Under the pieces are notes generated by a model. That model saw only the letters and a list, made by a program, of their open reading frames with translations. It made no database searches and was not told where the DNA came from. Shown in pieces: positions 1 to 9,077 of a stretch of 64,000 nucleotides of DNA. The stretch's first letter is position 1, and each line of letters starts with the position of its first letter. The stretch covers positions 1 through 64,000 of the forward strand of contig NZ_OCMS01000004.1 in assembly GCF_900215325.1 (NCBI RefSeq). Direction: 5' to 3'. The stretch comes from Fibrobacter sp. UWB16. GTDB lineage: Bacteria > Fibrobacterota > Fibrobacteria > Fibrobacterales > Fibrobacteraceae. The translations under genes and the position numbers were made by a program.

Positions 1-314
1 TATTTAGAGATTTGGTCAAAAATCACAGGATCACGTCCGGACTTGTGTTCTAGCAGAATTCCGACGAGAATCGGGGCGCCCGTCGAGACGTTCACGCGAA
101 ACGCGAGGTCCGCTTCGCCAGTGTCATCAACTTCTGAATAGGAATCTGGAATACGCATGAGCGTATCAAGATTGACCTGATTCAGGAAAGTGTCAATCTC
201 GTGATTTATTTTTCCCGCAAGTTCAAGCAAGAAGCGCGTGTGCGTTGTATCGGCAAATAGCCAGCGGAAGTATGCGTCGTGTTTTCGTTTAGTAACCTTG
301 TTTTCGTTTTCCAT
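1..314 (-). CDS. Rpn/YhgA-like PD-(D/E)XK nuclease, partial
   Basis: Only the first 104 residues are in the window; the gene runs off the left edge. The protein starts MENENKVTKRKHDAYFRWLF and continues with an EADLAFRV segment and ILLEHKSGRDP, which is the N-terminal pattern of the Rpn (recombination-promoting nuclease / putative transposase) family: HD-x-x-F, then D...R..., then the E-x-K/Q-S of the PD-(D/E)XK core. Rpn proteins are DNA endonucleases tied to RecA-independent recombination and mobile DNA. The ATG at 314 follows a weakly purine-rich stretch. The family call is from motif memory; the C-terminal half cannot be judged. Confidence 0.7.
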   Translation of the reverse strand, partial: MENENKVTKRKHDAYFRWLFADTTHTRFLLELAGKINHEIDTFLNQVNLDTLMRIPDSYSEVDDTGEADLAFRVNVSTGAPILVGILLEHKSGRDPVIFDQISK

Positions 315-626
315 TTATTCAGTGGAACCAGTTGTTTAAAGCGAGCTGGTACGCAATCTCATATAGCAAAGGATATAGAAAACGATCTAGCAAAAAAGTT
401 CTTGAAATCAATTTGCGTTATCAAGAACGGATGTGCTTAATTTAACAAACTCTTTTCGAGAAAACAAGAGATATTTTGTTTTTCGCTCATTTTGCAAACA
501 ATTGGTTGCATTTGCGATTTTTACAAATTAAAGGCAACATTTGACAGAAAAACAATTCGAATAACGCAAAAATCCTACCCGATTGGGTAAGATTTTTCAC
601 TTTGAGATAGTTGGCAATAAAAAGTT
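315..626. other. AT-rich intergenic stretch
   Basis: About 310 bases between the start of the Rpn-like gene and the end of nifH copy 1. Apart from the terminator hairpin near 568-597 I see no open frame with a credible start, no tRNA-like fold and no repeat. Confidence 0.6.
568..597 (-). terminator. Terminator hairpin after nifH copy 1
   Basis: Stem AATCcTACCC / GGGTAaGATT with loop gatt, flanked by A/T runs on both sides, so it can terminate nifH transcription (minus strand) and could work in both directions. Confidence 0.65.
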
Positions 627-1487
<861 letters not shown>

Positions 1488-1497
1488 TTAGGATTTT

Positions 1498-1514
1498 CCT
1501 ATAGAAGCGCTAGG
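1498..1514. promoter_or_regulatory. Candidate LysR-type operator at nifH copy 1
   Basis: Sequence CCTATAGAAGCGCTAGG, an imperfect inverted repeat (CCTA...TAGG) with T-N11-A spacing. It lies just downstream of the nifH -10 element, over the expected start of transcription. Closely related boxes lie at seven other sulfur/nitrogenase-like promoters in the window. Confidence 0.5.
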
Positions 1515-1522
1515 CAAGAACA

Positions 1523-1551
1523 AGTTTAGAATTTGCGTCTACCCTTTTCAA
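1523..1551 (-). promoter_or_regulatory. Sigma-70-type promoter of nifH copy 1
   Basis: On the minus strand TTGAAA (1546-1551), 17-bp spacer, TAAACT (1523-1528). The same arrangement, with TAAAAT, precedes nifH copy 2, and the surrounding bases are conserved although the rest of the intergenic regions differs. No GG-N10-GC sigma-54 element is seen. Confidence 0.6.
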
Positions 1552-1686
1552 TACTTTTTTAGCCCATTTCGTCACAATTATTCTTTTTCGCGCGTCGCTA
1601 TAAAAACTTTTTATAACCCCATTCAGCGGGAATCTATTGCACGCCCAGAAAAAACATTTTTTTTAATTTTCACCCCTTGTTTCATA

Positions 1687-1715
1687 TTGTCTTTCGCTAT
1701 ACCGCTTTTTAAATT
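1687..1715 (+). promoter_or_regulatory. Putative promoter of nifB operon
   Basis: TTGTCT (1687-1692), 17-bp spacer, TAAATT (1710-1715). The nifX promoter region has TTGCAT-17-TAAATT in the same relative place, with conserved flanks (CGCTTTTTAAATT). It would give a leader of roughly 160 nt. Confidence 0.45.
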
Positions 1716-1760
1716 TTTGCCCGTACTTCTTCGACAGGGAAGTAAAAGAATTAATCACAC

Positions 1761-1848
1761 TACAGAACGCTAGGCAAACCGTTCATCATCTTTCACATAA
1801 ACTAAATCGGTATTTACCGCTAGTTTAGCGCAAGGCTTTTATGCCTTG
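1761..1848 (+). promoter_or_regulatory. Conserved structured leader of nifB
   Basis: Begins with TACAGAACGCTAGG (1761-1774), followed by a hairpin at 1802-1828 (CTAAA, CGGTA / TACCG, TTTAG) and a second hairpin CAAGGC/GCCTTG at 1831-1848. The nifX leader (18511-18594) has the same box, a first hairpin with the same outer stem but a changed inner stem (CCGG/CCGG), and a second hairpin in the same place with an unrelated sequence. The preserved pairing suggests an RNA element or a regulator-binding site; it matches no riboswitch class I know. Confidence 0.5.
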
Positions 1849-1883
1849 TGTTTACCACGAATCTTTTGCCTTTGTGAGGTTTT

Positions 1884-2756
1884 ATGGCAATCGATCAAGA
1901 AACAGTTTTTAGAGAGCACCCCTGCTTTGGCGCATGCAAGAATCGTAAAGGGCGTATCCATTTGCCCGTCGCTCCGGGTTGTAACATCGAATGCCGTTTT
2001 TGCGACCGTCGCATCAACGAAGACGCACAAGTTCCAGGAAATACAAGTAAAGTTATCAAACCGGAAGAAGCATGTGGCTATATTCGCAAGGCTCTTGAAT
2101 TCGTACCGGATCTTACTACGGTGGGTATTGCTGGCCCTGGCGACACGCTCGCGACACCTTTTGCACTGGACACTTTCCGCCTCGTCAAAAAGGAATTTCC
2201 AAACCTGATTCGTTGCATGAGCACAAACGGACTTTTGCTGAACGACAAGGCAGACGAAGTCATTGACGTGGGCATCGATACGCTTACGGTCACGGTGAAC
2301 GCTGTTGACCCAGAAATCGAAGCAATGATCAATGCGAGAATTTTCTACCACGGCAAGACCTACACGGGCGTCGAAGCCGCTGAAATCTTGATCCACAACC
2401 AGCTGGAAGGCATTCGCAAGGTTGCAAAAAGCGGGACACTCGTGAAAGTGAATACGGTTCTTTGCCCAGGCATCAACGACAACCATATCGAAGATGTGGC
2501 CGCTACAGTCCGCGAAGCGGGAGCGATTATATACAACATCATTCCGCTGATTCCACAAAACGGATTCAAGGATCTTCCAGCCCCGACTCCGAAGGGACTC
2601 GCAATTGCACAGGAACAGGCCGGCGTATTTATCAATGTTTTCAAGCACTGCGCTCACTGCAGAGCAGATGCTGTTGGCGTTCCCGGCGTCTATGACGTTG
2701 GTTCACAAATCTACATGGATCGCATCCGTGTAAAGGAGACTTTCTCTCATGGCTAA
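1884..2756 (+). CDS. nifB: NifB radical SAM cofactor synthase
   Basis: Makes the [8Fe-9S-C] cluster (NifB-co) by radical SAM carbide insertion, the precursor of nitrogenase-type active-site clusters. 290 residues. HPCFGAC (Cys14, Cys18) and the radical SAM motif CNIECRFC (Cys33, Cys37, Cys40) are present, as are GIAGPGD, NTVLCPGIND and the C-terminal HCAHCRADAVG cluster motif. The C-terminal NifX domain found in many NifB proteins is absent; a separate NifX-like protein is encoded at 18629. It is the first gene of an operon with K1 and D1, overlapping K1 by 8 nt. Its presence means that at least one D/K pair here should carry a carbide-containing cluster rather than a simple Fe-S cluster. Confidence 0.93.
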   Translation: MAIDQETVFREHPCFGACKNRKGRIHLPVAPGCNIECRFCDRRINEDAQVPGNTSKVIKPEEACGYIRKALEFVPDLTTVGIAGPGDTLATPFALDTFRLVKKEFPNLIRCMSTNGLLLNDKADEVIDVGIDTLTVTVNAVDPEIEAMINARIFYHGKTYTGVEAAEILIHNQLEGIRKVAKSGTLVKVNTVLCPGINDNHIEDVAATVREAGAIIYNIIPLIPQNGFKDLPAPTPKGLAIAQEQAGVFINVFKHCAHCRADAVGVPGVYDVGSQIYMDRIRVKETFSHG

Positions 2757-4059
2757 AATATTGGATCAGGCGCGCTACAAATGCGCTTTGGCAGCAATGC
2801 AGACCGTGCAATCCATTCCTGGAGCAATTCCCGTTTTGCATTCCGGTCCGGGATGCGCATCCAAGCTAAACGATAACAACGGCACGAGCGGCAGATTCAG
2901 CCCCAACATTTACCCTTGCACAAGTATCAGCGAAAAAGAAGTCGTGTTTGGCGGTGCAGACAAGTTGCGTTCAACCATCAGCAACGCTCTCAAAATCATC
3001 GATGCCGACCTGTTCGTGGTTCTTTCCGGTTGCACAGGTGAAATCATTGGTGACGACATTCAAGAAGTCGCAGAAGAATTCGAAGATGCCGAAAAGCCTG
3101 TCATCTGGGCAAAGACGCCGGGATTCAAGGGCAACAACTACATCGGTCACGACTGGATTTTAAAGAGCATCTTTGAACAGTATGTGAGAAAGTTCAAGGG
3201 CGAAGCCCCGAAGGAAAAGGGACTCGTCAACTTATTCGCAGGCGTGCCACAGCAGGATCCGTATTGGCTTGGCAACTTGCGTGAACTCGAACGTCTTTTG
3301 CAGTCCATCGGTCTCAAGACGAATACGATTTTCGGTTTTGACCGCGGGCTTGAAAACTTGCAAAAGATTCCGACGGCAGAATACACGATTCTAGTTTCGC
3401 CGTGGGCAGGCCTCGAAAGCGCCCAGTATCTCGAAAAGGAATTCAAAATTCCGCTGTTGCACTACCCGATTTTGCCAATTGGCGCTGCTGAAACGACAAA
3501 GTTCCTCCGCACGGTCGCTGAATTCACGGGCGCTGACAAAGAACTCACGGAGTCCGTTATCCAGCAGAACGAAGCGCAGTTCTTCTACTACCTGGAACGT
3601 TACGCCGATACGATTCTCGAAAGCCGTATCGTGAGCAAGCGCTTTACCGTCGTGAGCGAAGCCCAGTACGTAATTGCCGTGACCAAGTTTCTCGTGAACG
3701 ACATGGGTCTTTTCCCGCAAAAGCTGTTCGTTACGGACGACACGCCGGAAGCATTCCGCGAAGAAGTCTCGCAAGAAACAAACACGCTGAATTACGACAT
3801 CAAAACAAAAGTCGAGTTCACCACGGACGGTTTCGACCTCCAGAATCAAATCCGCAAAATGGACTTTGGCGGCTCCCCGCTCATCATCGGTTCGAACTGG
3901 GAAAAGAAACTCGCCCACGAACTCAAGGGCCATTTCGTGAACATCAGCTATCCGATGATCGAAAAAATCGTCATCAACTCGCATGTGGCAGGTTATTCCG
4001 GCGGCCTTTACTTGTTGGAAGACATCTACTCTGCAGCACTTTCCATGCTGAAAATTTAA
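2749..4059 (+). CDS. Nitrogenase-like K-type subunit, set 1
   Basis: NifK/NifN-family subunit of 436 residues, shorter than classical NifK (about 520). Three cysteines fit the P-cluster positions of NifK: Cys12 (YKCALAAM), Cys36 (HSGPGC) and Cys95 (LSGCTGEIIGDD). NifN scaffold proteins usually lack the full set, so this is not a typical NifN. Start ATG lies in the end of nifB with AAGGAGA nine bases upstream. The order nifB-K-D is unusual (K before D). It pairs with the D-type protein downstream. Substrate is unknown; it could be a second reductase or an unusual maturation scaffold for the 14.4-17.4 kb pair. Confidence 0.85.
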   Translation: MAKILDQARYKCALAAMQTVQSIPGAIPVLHSGPGCASKLNDNNGTSGRFSPNIYPCTSISEKEVVFGGADKLRSTISNALKIIDADLFVVLSGCTGEIIGDDIQEVAEEFEDAEKPVIWAKTPGFKGNNYIGHDWILKSIFEQYVRKFKGEAPKEKGLVNLFAGVPQQDPYWLGNLRELERLLQSIGLKTNTIFGFDRGLENLQKIPTAEYTILVSPWAGLESAQYLEKEFKIPLLHYPILPIGAAETTKFLRTVAEFTGADKELTESVIQQNEAQFFYYLERYADTILESRIVSKRFTVVSEAQYVIAVTKFLVNDMGLFPQKLFVTDDTPEAFREEVSQETNTLNYDIKTKVEFTTDGFDLQNQIRKMDFGGSPLIIGSNWEKKLAHELKGHFVNISYPMIEKIVINSHVAGYSGGLYLLEDIYSAALSMLKI

Positions 4060-4069
4060 GGAGGATCTA

Positions 4070-5539
4070 ATGCCATTTAATTTTAAAAATGCAAACGTCG
4101 GTGTTCGCGAAAACCGTCTTGGATCCATTACTGGATTTTCGGGCGACTTGGAAACGCTCGCACACCGCTCACAGTGCGGTTCTGTCAAGAATCGCGAACG
4201 CTGCTTTAGCCAATCCAGTTCTTGCCTTTCGGGTTGCGCTTTGGACCAGCTCATCAGTATCCGCAATGTGGCTGTCGTCTATCACGCTCCAGCCGGTTGC
4301 GTTGCACTTGCACAAGGTGAAGATGTCAAATTCCGCCAACTCGCCGAACGCATTAACGAAAAGACAAATTCCGTTTACGTCTGCACGGACTTGAACGAAA
4401 ACGATACAGTCTTTGGCGCTATCGAAGCACTCCGCAAGGCAACGCAGTACACGTACGAAAAGTTCCACCCAGAAGCGATTTTCCTCTCGTCTTCTTGCGT
4501 ATCGGGCGTGATTGGCGAAGACGTTGACGGTCTCGCCGACGAACTCGCAGATGAATACGATATTCCAATTATTCCAATCCATTGCGAAGGTTTCAAGAGC
4601 CGCATTTGGGCTAGCGGTTTCGATATTGCAGACCACGCCGTTTTACAGGGAATCGTGAAACCGCCTGAGAAGAAGAACAACAAGATTATCTTCAAGAACT
4701 TCTTTGAAAGCGCACGTCCGCAAATTACGGAACTTTTCAAGGAAATCGGCGCAGAACCGCAATTCGTTTATTGTAACTCCACTGTCGAAGAACTTTCGCA
4801 CTTGAGCGAAGCCCAAGCAATGGTTTGCATTTGCGGTACGCTCGGCACCTACCTCGGCAACGCCCTCGAAGAAACTTACGGTGTACCGTATGTGCGTACG
4901 ATTAACCCGAACGGCATTACCGGTTTTGAAACTTGGTTCCGCGCCATCGGCAAAACGATTGGCAAGGAAGCCGAAGTAGAACGTTACATCGAGCGCCAGC
5001 GCGCCATTTACTTGCCGCAAATCGAAGAAGTCAAGAGGGAACTCAAGGGTCTTCGCGCCGTGATCGGTATGGGCCCGGGCTACACCTACGAAGTTTCGCG
5101 CGTATTGCAGGAACTCGGCATGGAAGTGGTTCACGGTCTTGCTTGGCATTATGACTACAAGTACGATAACGGCCAGATTCCGCCAGCACTCGAACATTTG
5201 CTGAAGACATCGCCAAAGGGGCTCAAGCTCACTGTGGCTGACCAACAAAACTACGAAGTGATGAGCGTATTGAACTATCACAAGCCGGACATTTACTTTA
5301 GCCGTCATCCAGGTTCAACCGTATGGGCCATCAAGCAGGGTTACGCAGCGCTCTTCGTCGCCGATGAATACATGATTTTCGGTTACGAAGGAACACTCAA
5401 CTTTGCCAAGAGCATCCTCGATACCATCAAGAATCGTAGCTTTGAAAAGAGTCTTGCCGCTCGAATCAAGTTACCCTATACCAAGTGGTGGTACGAACAA
5501 GATACAGACAAGTTCTTGAAGCCGGAAGGCGCAAGGTAA
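4070..5539 (+). CDS. Nitrogenase-like D-type subunit, set 1
   Basis: NifD/NifE-family subunit, 489 residues. Candidate P-cluster-type ligands are Cys52 or Cys56, Cys77 (HAPAGC) and Cys143 (SSSCVSGVIGED). Cys255 in CICGTLGTYL aligns with the FeMo-co ligand Cys275 of NifD. The region equivalent to the NifD His442 loop reads DEYMIFGYEG, so a His ligand is not evident, in contrast to the set 2 protein (DEHIPVGYEG). Start has a strong SD (AAGGAGGA) and an 11-bp gap after K1. The family is clear; whether it is a catalytic D or a NifE-like scaffold is not decided by sequence. Confidence 0.85.
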   Translation: MPFNFKNANVGVRENRLGSITGFSGDLETLAHRSQCGSVKNRERCFSQSSSCLSGCALDQLISIRNVAVVYHAPAGCVALAQGEDVKFRQLAERINEKTNSVYVCTDLNENDTVFGAIEALRKATQYTYEKFHPEAIFLSSSCVSGVIGEDVDGLADELADEYDIPIIPIHCEGFKSRIWASGFDIADHAVLQGIVKPPEKKNNKIIFKNFFESARPQITELFKEIGAEPQFVYCNSTVEELSHLSEAQAMVCICGTLGTYLGNALEETYGVPYVRTINPNGITGFETWFRAIGKTIGKEAEVERYIERQRAIYLPQIEEVKRELKGLRAVIGMGPGYTYEVSRVLQELGMEVVHGLAWHYDYKYDNGQIPPALEHLLKTSPKGLKLTVADQQNYEVMSVLNYHKPDIYFSRHPGSTVWAIKQGYAALFVADEYMIFGYEGTLNFAKSILDTIKNRSFEKSLAARIKLPYTKWWYEQDTDKFLKPEGAR

Positions 5540-5558
5540 ACATTTTTTTGACATGGTT

Positions 5559-5593
5559 TCTCCTGCGGGAATTTTTTCCGCAGGAGATTTTTT
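5559..5593 (+). terminator. Terminator after nifB-K1-D1
   Basis: Perfect 10-bp stem TCTCCTGCGG / CCGCAGGAGA followed by TTTTTT. Confidence 0.85.
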
Positions 5594-5697
5594 ATGCAAC
5601 CAATTTCAGCTGAGTTTCAAATTCAAAAAACGCAACAACAAAACGGCTATAGAAAATCATTATTGCCGGTTCAAGAAAAATAGTATAAAGAAATCTC

Positions 5698-5726
5698 TTG
5701 CCAAAACGAAAGGCTTTATCTAAATT
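5698..5726 (+). promoter_or_regulatory. Putative promoter of the mccBA leader
   Basis: TTGCCA (5698-5703), 17-bp spacer, TAAATT (5721-5726), about 30 bp upstream of the Cys leader peptide start. Confidence 0.45.
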
Positions 5727-5756
5727 AACCCACAAAAGAAATAGGATATAAAAAAA

Positions 5757-5819
5757 ATGAATTTTCCGTTCAATAGCTTAAATTTCGCTTGTTGTTGTCG
5801 ATGTCGGACGGGCATCTAG
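5757..5819 (+). CDS. Cysteine-rich leader peptide (attenuator)
   Basis: A 20-codon frame starting with ATG and ending TAG. The peptide ends ACCCRCRTGI: three consecutive TGT Cys codons at 5790-5798 and a fourth at 5802-5804. An AGGA about 10 bases upstream can act as SD. It sits directly before an intrinsic terminator (5846-5882) and upstream of mccB, whose product breaks cystathionine to cysteine. Cys is otherwise rare, so four Cys in five codons is a strong signal for ribosome-mediated attenuation controlled by charged tRNA-Cys. Evidence is positional and structural; translation is not demonstrated. Confidence 0.75.
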   Translation: MNFPFNSLNFACCCRCRTGI

Positions 5820-5882
5820 TTTTTAGGCTATTCTTTTAAACAGATTCCCGCTCGGTTTGATGTTCCGTAGCGGGATTTTTTT
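5807..5882 (+). promoter_or_regulatory. Cys attenuator: antiterminator/terminator pair
   Basis: Terminator: TCCCGCT (5846-5852) pairs with AGCGGGA (5869-5875), inner CGG/CCG, followed by seven T. Antiterminator: ACGGGCATC (5808-5816), the last codons of the leader peptide, can pair with GATGTTCCGT (5859-5868) in the terminator loop and 3' arm. A ribosome stalled at the Cys codons leaves 5808-5816 free and favours read-through; a ribosome reaching the stop codon covers it and lets the terminator form. Confidence 0.7.
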
Positions 5883-5908
5883 ATTCAAAACAAATTTTAA
5901 ACCAAAAA

Positions 5909-5924
5909 GGCGCTAGCATATAAT
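5909..5924 (+). promoter_or_regulatory. GCTAG half-box and -10 element before mccB
   Basis: GGCGCTAG followed two bases later by TATAAT (5919-5924), downstream of the attenuator and 24 bp before mccB. It resembles half of the box found at malY and nifH and may give a second, attenuator-independent promoter; no good -35 is seen. Confidence 0.35.
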
Positions 5925-5947
5925 AGCGTCATAGGAGATTATTACCT

Positions 5948-7108
5948 ATGTCAAACTTCAACAATATCGAAACAAAACTCATTCACGGCGGCATTGATGG
6001 CGACAAAACTACAGGAGCTGTAAACGTCCCTATCTACCAGACTTCCACCTACAAGCAGGCAGGCCTTGGTGAAAACACGGGTTGGGAATATTCCCGCACA
6101 GGGAACCCGACGCGCGCGGCATTGGAAGCGCTGATTGCAGAACTTGAAGGAGGAGTCGCAGGCTTTGCATTTGCAAGCGGCATGGCTGCAACAACAACCG
6201 TCCTTTCGCTTTTTAAGCAAGGAGACCGCATCATCATTTCGAGCAATGTCTATGGCGGCACTTTCCGCGTTTTGGACAAAGTTTTCAAGAATCTCGGCAT
6301 CAGTTATTCCATCGAAGACACGACCGATTTAAAATCGCTTGAATCCAAAATAACACCCGATGTGAAAGCGTTCTTTGTCGAAAGCCCTGCAAACCCGCTC
6401 TTGACGGTGACGGACTTGGCAGGCGTTGCCGCAATTGCCAAGAAGCACAACATTTTGACCATTGTCGATAACACATTTATGACGCCTTATTTGCAGCGTC
6501 CGATTGAATTGGGCGCCGACATCGTCGTACATTCTGCGACAAAGTATTTAGGCGGTCACAGCGACTTGGTGGCAGGGCTTGCTGTTGTCAATTCCAAGGA
6601 ACTCGCTGAAAGGCTGGCATTTACGCAGAACGCAACCGGTGCTGTACTCGGACCTTTTGATTCATTCCTCTTAATTCGCGGCATCAAGACGCTTGGCGTC
6701 CGCTTGGATCGCCATACTGAGAATGCCGAAACCATCGCAAAGTATCTCGAAAAGCACGAAGCCGTAAAGCACGTTTATTATCCGGGACTCCCGACAGCAC
6801 AAGGCTACGAAATCAACAAGAAACAGGCCAAGAACGGTGGCGCTATGATTTCGTTCGAACTTCGTGAAAATTACGATATCAAAAAATTCTTCAAAGCTCT
6901 AAAACTCGTTTCTCTTGCTGAAAGCTTGGGCGGCGTCGAAAGCCTCGTATGCCATCCAGCCACAATGACGCATGCATCTATCCCAAAGGAAATTCGCGAA
7001 AAAGTCGGCATCACTGACGGGCTCATTCGCTTATCCGTGGGCATTGAAAAAGTTGATGACATTATATCGGATGTAAACCAAGCCATCAACGCGGCACAAG
7101 CAATCTAA
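5948..7108 (+). CDS. mccB: Cystathionine gamma-lyase (MccB/YrhB type)
   Basis: PLP enzyme of the Cys/Met metabolism family, 386 residues. It splits cystathionine to cysteine (or homocysteine to H2S), the second step of reverse transsulfuration. The pattern LIHGGIDGDKTTGAVNVPIY, EYSRTGNPTR, and Lys199 in HSATKYLGGHSD (Schiff base) closely follow Bacillus MccB. It precedes mccA by 14 bp in the same operon and is placed behind the Cys attenuator, which fits a role in making cysteine. Cystathionine gamma-synthase or O-acetylhomoserine sulfhydrylase activity cannot be excluded in this family. SD AGGAG nine bases before the start. Confidence 0.85.
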   Translation: MSNFNNIETKLIHGGIDGDKTTGAVNVPIYQTSTYKQAGLGENTGWEYSRTGNPTRAALEALIAELEGGVAGFAFASGMAATTTVLSLFKQGDRIIISSNVYGGTFRVLDKVFKNLGISYSIEDTTDLKSLESKITPDVKAFFVESPANPLLTVTDLAGVAAIAKKHNILTIVDNTFMTPYLQRPIELGADIVVHSATKYLGGHSDLVAGLAVVNSKELAERLAFTQNATGAVLGPFDSFLLIRGIKTLGVRLDRHTENAETIAKYLEKHEAVKHVYYPGLPTAQGYEINKKQAKNGGAMISFELRENYDIKKFFKALKLVSLAESLGGVESLVCHPATMTHASIPKEIREKVGITDGLIRLSVGIEKVDDIISDVNQAINAAQAI

Positions 7109-7122
7109 ATGGAGAAATTTAT

Positions 7123-8034
7123 ATGCATTACTACGAATCCATGAAATCCCTGATTGGAAAAACACCGCTCGTAAAGCTTTCGCATGTTGGAGTCCCTGAA
7201 GGCGTAAACTTATTTGTAAAACTTGAATTGTGGAACCCTTCGGGCAGCGTAAAAGACCGCGCCGGCCTTTATATGGTCGAAGACGCGTTCGCCAAAGGGA
7301 CGCTCAAACCTGGCGGAACGATTATCGAAGCAACCGCAGGCAATACCGGACTTGGAATTGCATTTGCAGCATTGAACCGCGGTGTGCGAGTGATTTTTGT
7401 GGTGCCAACAAAATTTTCGCAAGAAAAGCAGACGCTTTTGCGTGCGCTTGGCGCAGAACTCATCAACACCCCGCGTGAAGAAGGCATGCTCGGCGCCGAA
7501 AAGAAAGCAGAAGAACTGCTGAAGCAAATTCCGGATTCCATTTCACTCCGGCAATTCCACAACATGGCAAATCCGCGGGCCCATTATGAAACGACAGGAC
7601 CTGAAATTTACGATGATCTCGATGGCAACGTCGATTATGTTGTTGCAGGCGCAGGAAGCGGCGGTACATTTAGCGGCATTCTCAAGGCACTCAAGGAACG
7701 CAACCCCAAAATCCAAGGTGTGCTCGCTGACCCTGTAGGCTCTACAATGGGCGGTGGCGAACATGGCGACTACAATATCGAAGGAATCGGAAACGATTTT
7801 ATTGCAGACACTATGGACATGTCGCTTGTGGACCGCGTCATCAAAATTAACGATGACGACGCTTTCGGTGGTTCCCGTGAACTCGCGCAAAAAGAGGGAA
7901 TTTTTGCGGGATCTTCTTCGGGCGGCGCTTTCGCAGCAGCCAAGAAACTGATTGCATCGGGCGCTCGCGGGAACATTGTCTTTGTAGCCCCAGACCGTGG
8001 CGATCGTTACTTCAGCAAAGGTTTATACAAATAA
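7123..8034 (+). CDS. mccA: O-acetylserine-dependent cystathionine beta-synthase (MccA type)
   Basis: Fold-type II PLP enzyme of the cysteine synthase family, 303 residues, Lys44 in NPSGSVKDRAG as the PLP lysine, TAGNTGLGIA and GAGSGGTFSG phosphate/substrate loops. It has the MccA-like EGIGNDFIADTMD segment rather than the typical CysK one. MccA condenses homocysteine with O-acetylserine to cystathionine, which MccB then cleaves. In Bacillus mccA-mccB sit with a SAM-dependent methyltransferase gene (yrrT), and here too a methyltransferase gene follows. A simple cysteine synthase is the alternative. Confidence 0.8.
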   Translation: MHYYESMKSLIGKTPLVKLSHVGVPEGVNLFVKLELWNPSGSVKDRAGLYMVEDAFAKGTLKPGGTIIEATAGNTGLGIAFAALNRGVRVIFVVPTKFSQEKQTLLRALGAELINTPREEGMLGAEKKAEELLKQIPDSISLRQFHNMANPRAHYETTGPEIYDDLDGNVDYVVAGAGSGGTFSGILKALKERNPKIQGVLADPVGSTMGGGEHGDYNIEGIGNDFIADTMDMSLVDRVIKINDDDAFGGSRELAQKEGIFAGSSSGGAFAAAKKLIASGARGNIVFVAPDRGDRYFSKGLYK

Positions 8035-8070
8035 CATAAAAATTCATCTTTAATTAGAGTGCACAAGTTT

Positions 8071-8940
8071 ATGATTAGCAAAACTGCGCTTTTATGCGCT
8101 CTTGCTCGTGCCGTACATACCCATGATAAAAATGAAAAAATTTTTGAAGACGAATTTGCACAGGATTTTGTGGGTTTGAAGGAATATCGCCACGCACGCA
8201 ATCTTGCAAGGCAGTTCCTTCCTGCAAAAAAGTCGAAGCCCAAAGATTACCCAGCTAAGGATTTTATTGACCAATACCTTCTCCCAATCATTCTTCCACG
8301 AAATCGATTTGCAGAAGACATTGTCGATGCCAAGCAAAAAACAGGAGACGTGCAATACGTTCTCTTGGGTGCGGGCCTAGATTCCTTTGCGCTTAGGAAC
8401 AAAAGTCAAAACGTCGATGTCTTTGAACTGGATCTGTACGAAACACAAGTTTTCAAAATCGAGCGGACGCGAGAACTTTTCACAAAGAGGCGTCCCAAAG
8501 TTCACTTTGTAGAAATCGATTTCAACAAGGATAGCATCATTAGCAGATTGGCAAACGCCGGTTTTAATCCGAAAAAACGCTCCGTCTTTTCGATTCTCGG
8601 CGTGTCCTACTACATTCCTATTGAAATCTTTTTCAAGACGATTGCGGAAATTTCTAAGATAGCAGCACCCAATAGTGCAATAGTATTCGATTACTACGAA
8701 AAAGAGCGGGACAGTGCGGACAGCACAACCAAAATCAGCCGCTTAAAACAAATAACAGCATCGTGCGGCGAGTGTATGGTTGACGGATACGATCCCGTTC
8801 AAGTTGACAATTTGGCCAGGAAATCGGGTATCCAATATTGTCACGACCTTTCTCCCAAAGATATCAACGATGCCTTTTTCAGCACATCAACTGGATTGTC
8901 CGCATTCGAGGGCGTTCATCTGATGTATTGCGGTTTGTAA
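8071..8940 (+). CDS. SAM-dependent methyltransferase, LCM-like
   Basis: About 289 residues. The SAM-binding motif VLLGAGLDSFALR, followed by FELDLYETQ and the acidic HFVEIDFNKD, matches the leucine-carboxyl-methyltransferase/O-methyltransferase group with the GxGLDT/S signature. Small-molecule substrate unknown. Downstream of mccBA, it could generate or consume S-methylated compounds, or link SAM recycling to reverse transsulfuration as YrrT is thought to do in Bacillus; that is inference. The start is uncertain: GTG at 8059 is also possible and neither has a strong SD. Confidence 0.7.
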   Translation: MISKTALLCALARAVHTHDKNEKIFEDEFAQDFVGLKEYRHARNLARQFLPAKKSKPKDYPAKDFIDQYLLPIILPRNRFAEDIVDAKQKTGDVQYVLLGAGLDSFALRNKSQNVDVFELDLYETQVFKIERTRELFTKRRPKVHFVEIDFNKDSIISRLANAGFNPKKRSVFSILGVSYYIPIEIFFKTIAEISKIAAPNSAIVFDYYEKERDSADSTTKISRLKQITASCGECMVDGYDPVQVDNLARKSGIQYCHDLSPKDINDAFFSTSTGLSAFEGVHLMYCGL

Positions 8941-9077
8941 AGCAAATCGTTAACAAGATAACTGACTGTTTTGTTATCGAGAAAGCCGATATTTCGCTAT
9001 TAAAAAAAAGTATTAGAAATAGACTTCACATGATTCTATTTTTACCTGGTCAAAATAAAATCGGGAAAGGTAAAGTC

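Noticed and set aside
1839-2657. 272-codon frame antisense to nifB
   Set aside because: Overlaps nifB entirely, no family match, no SD.
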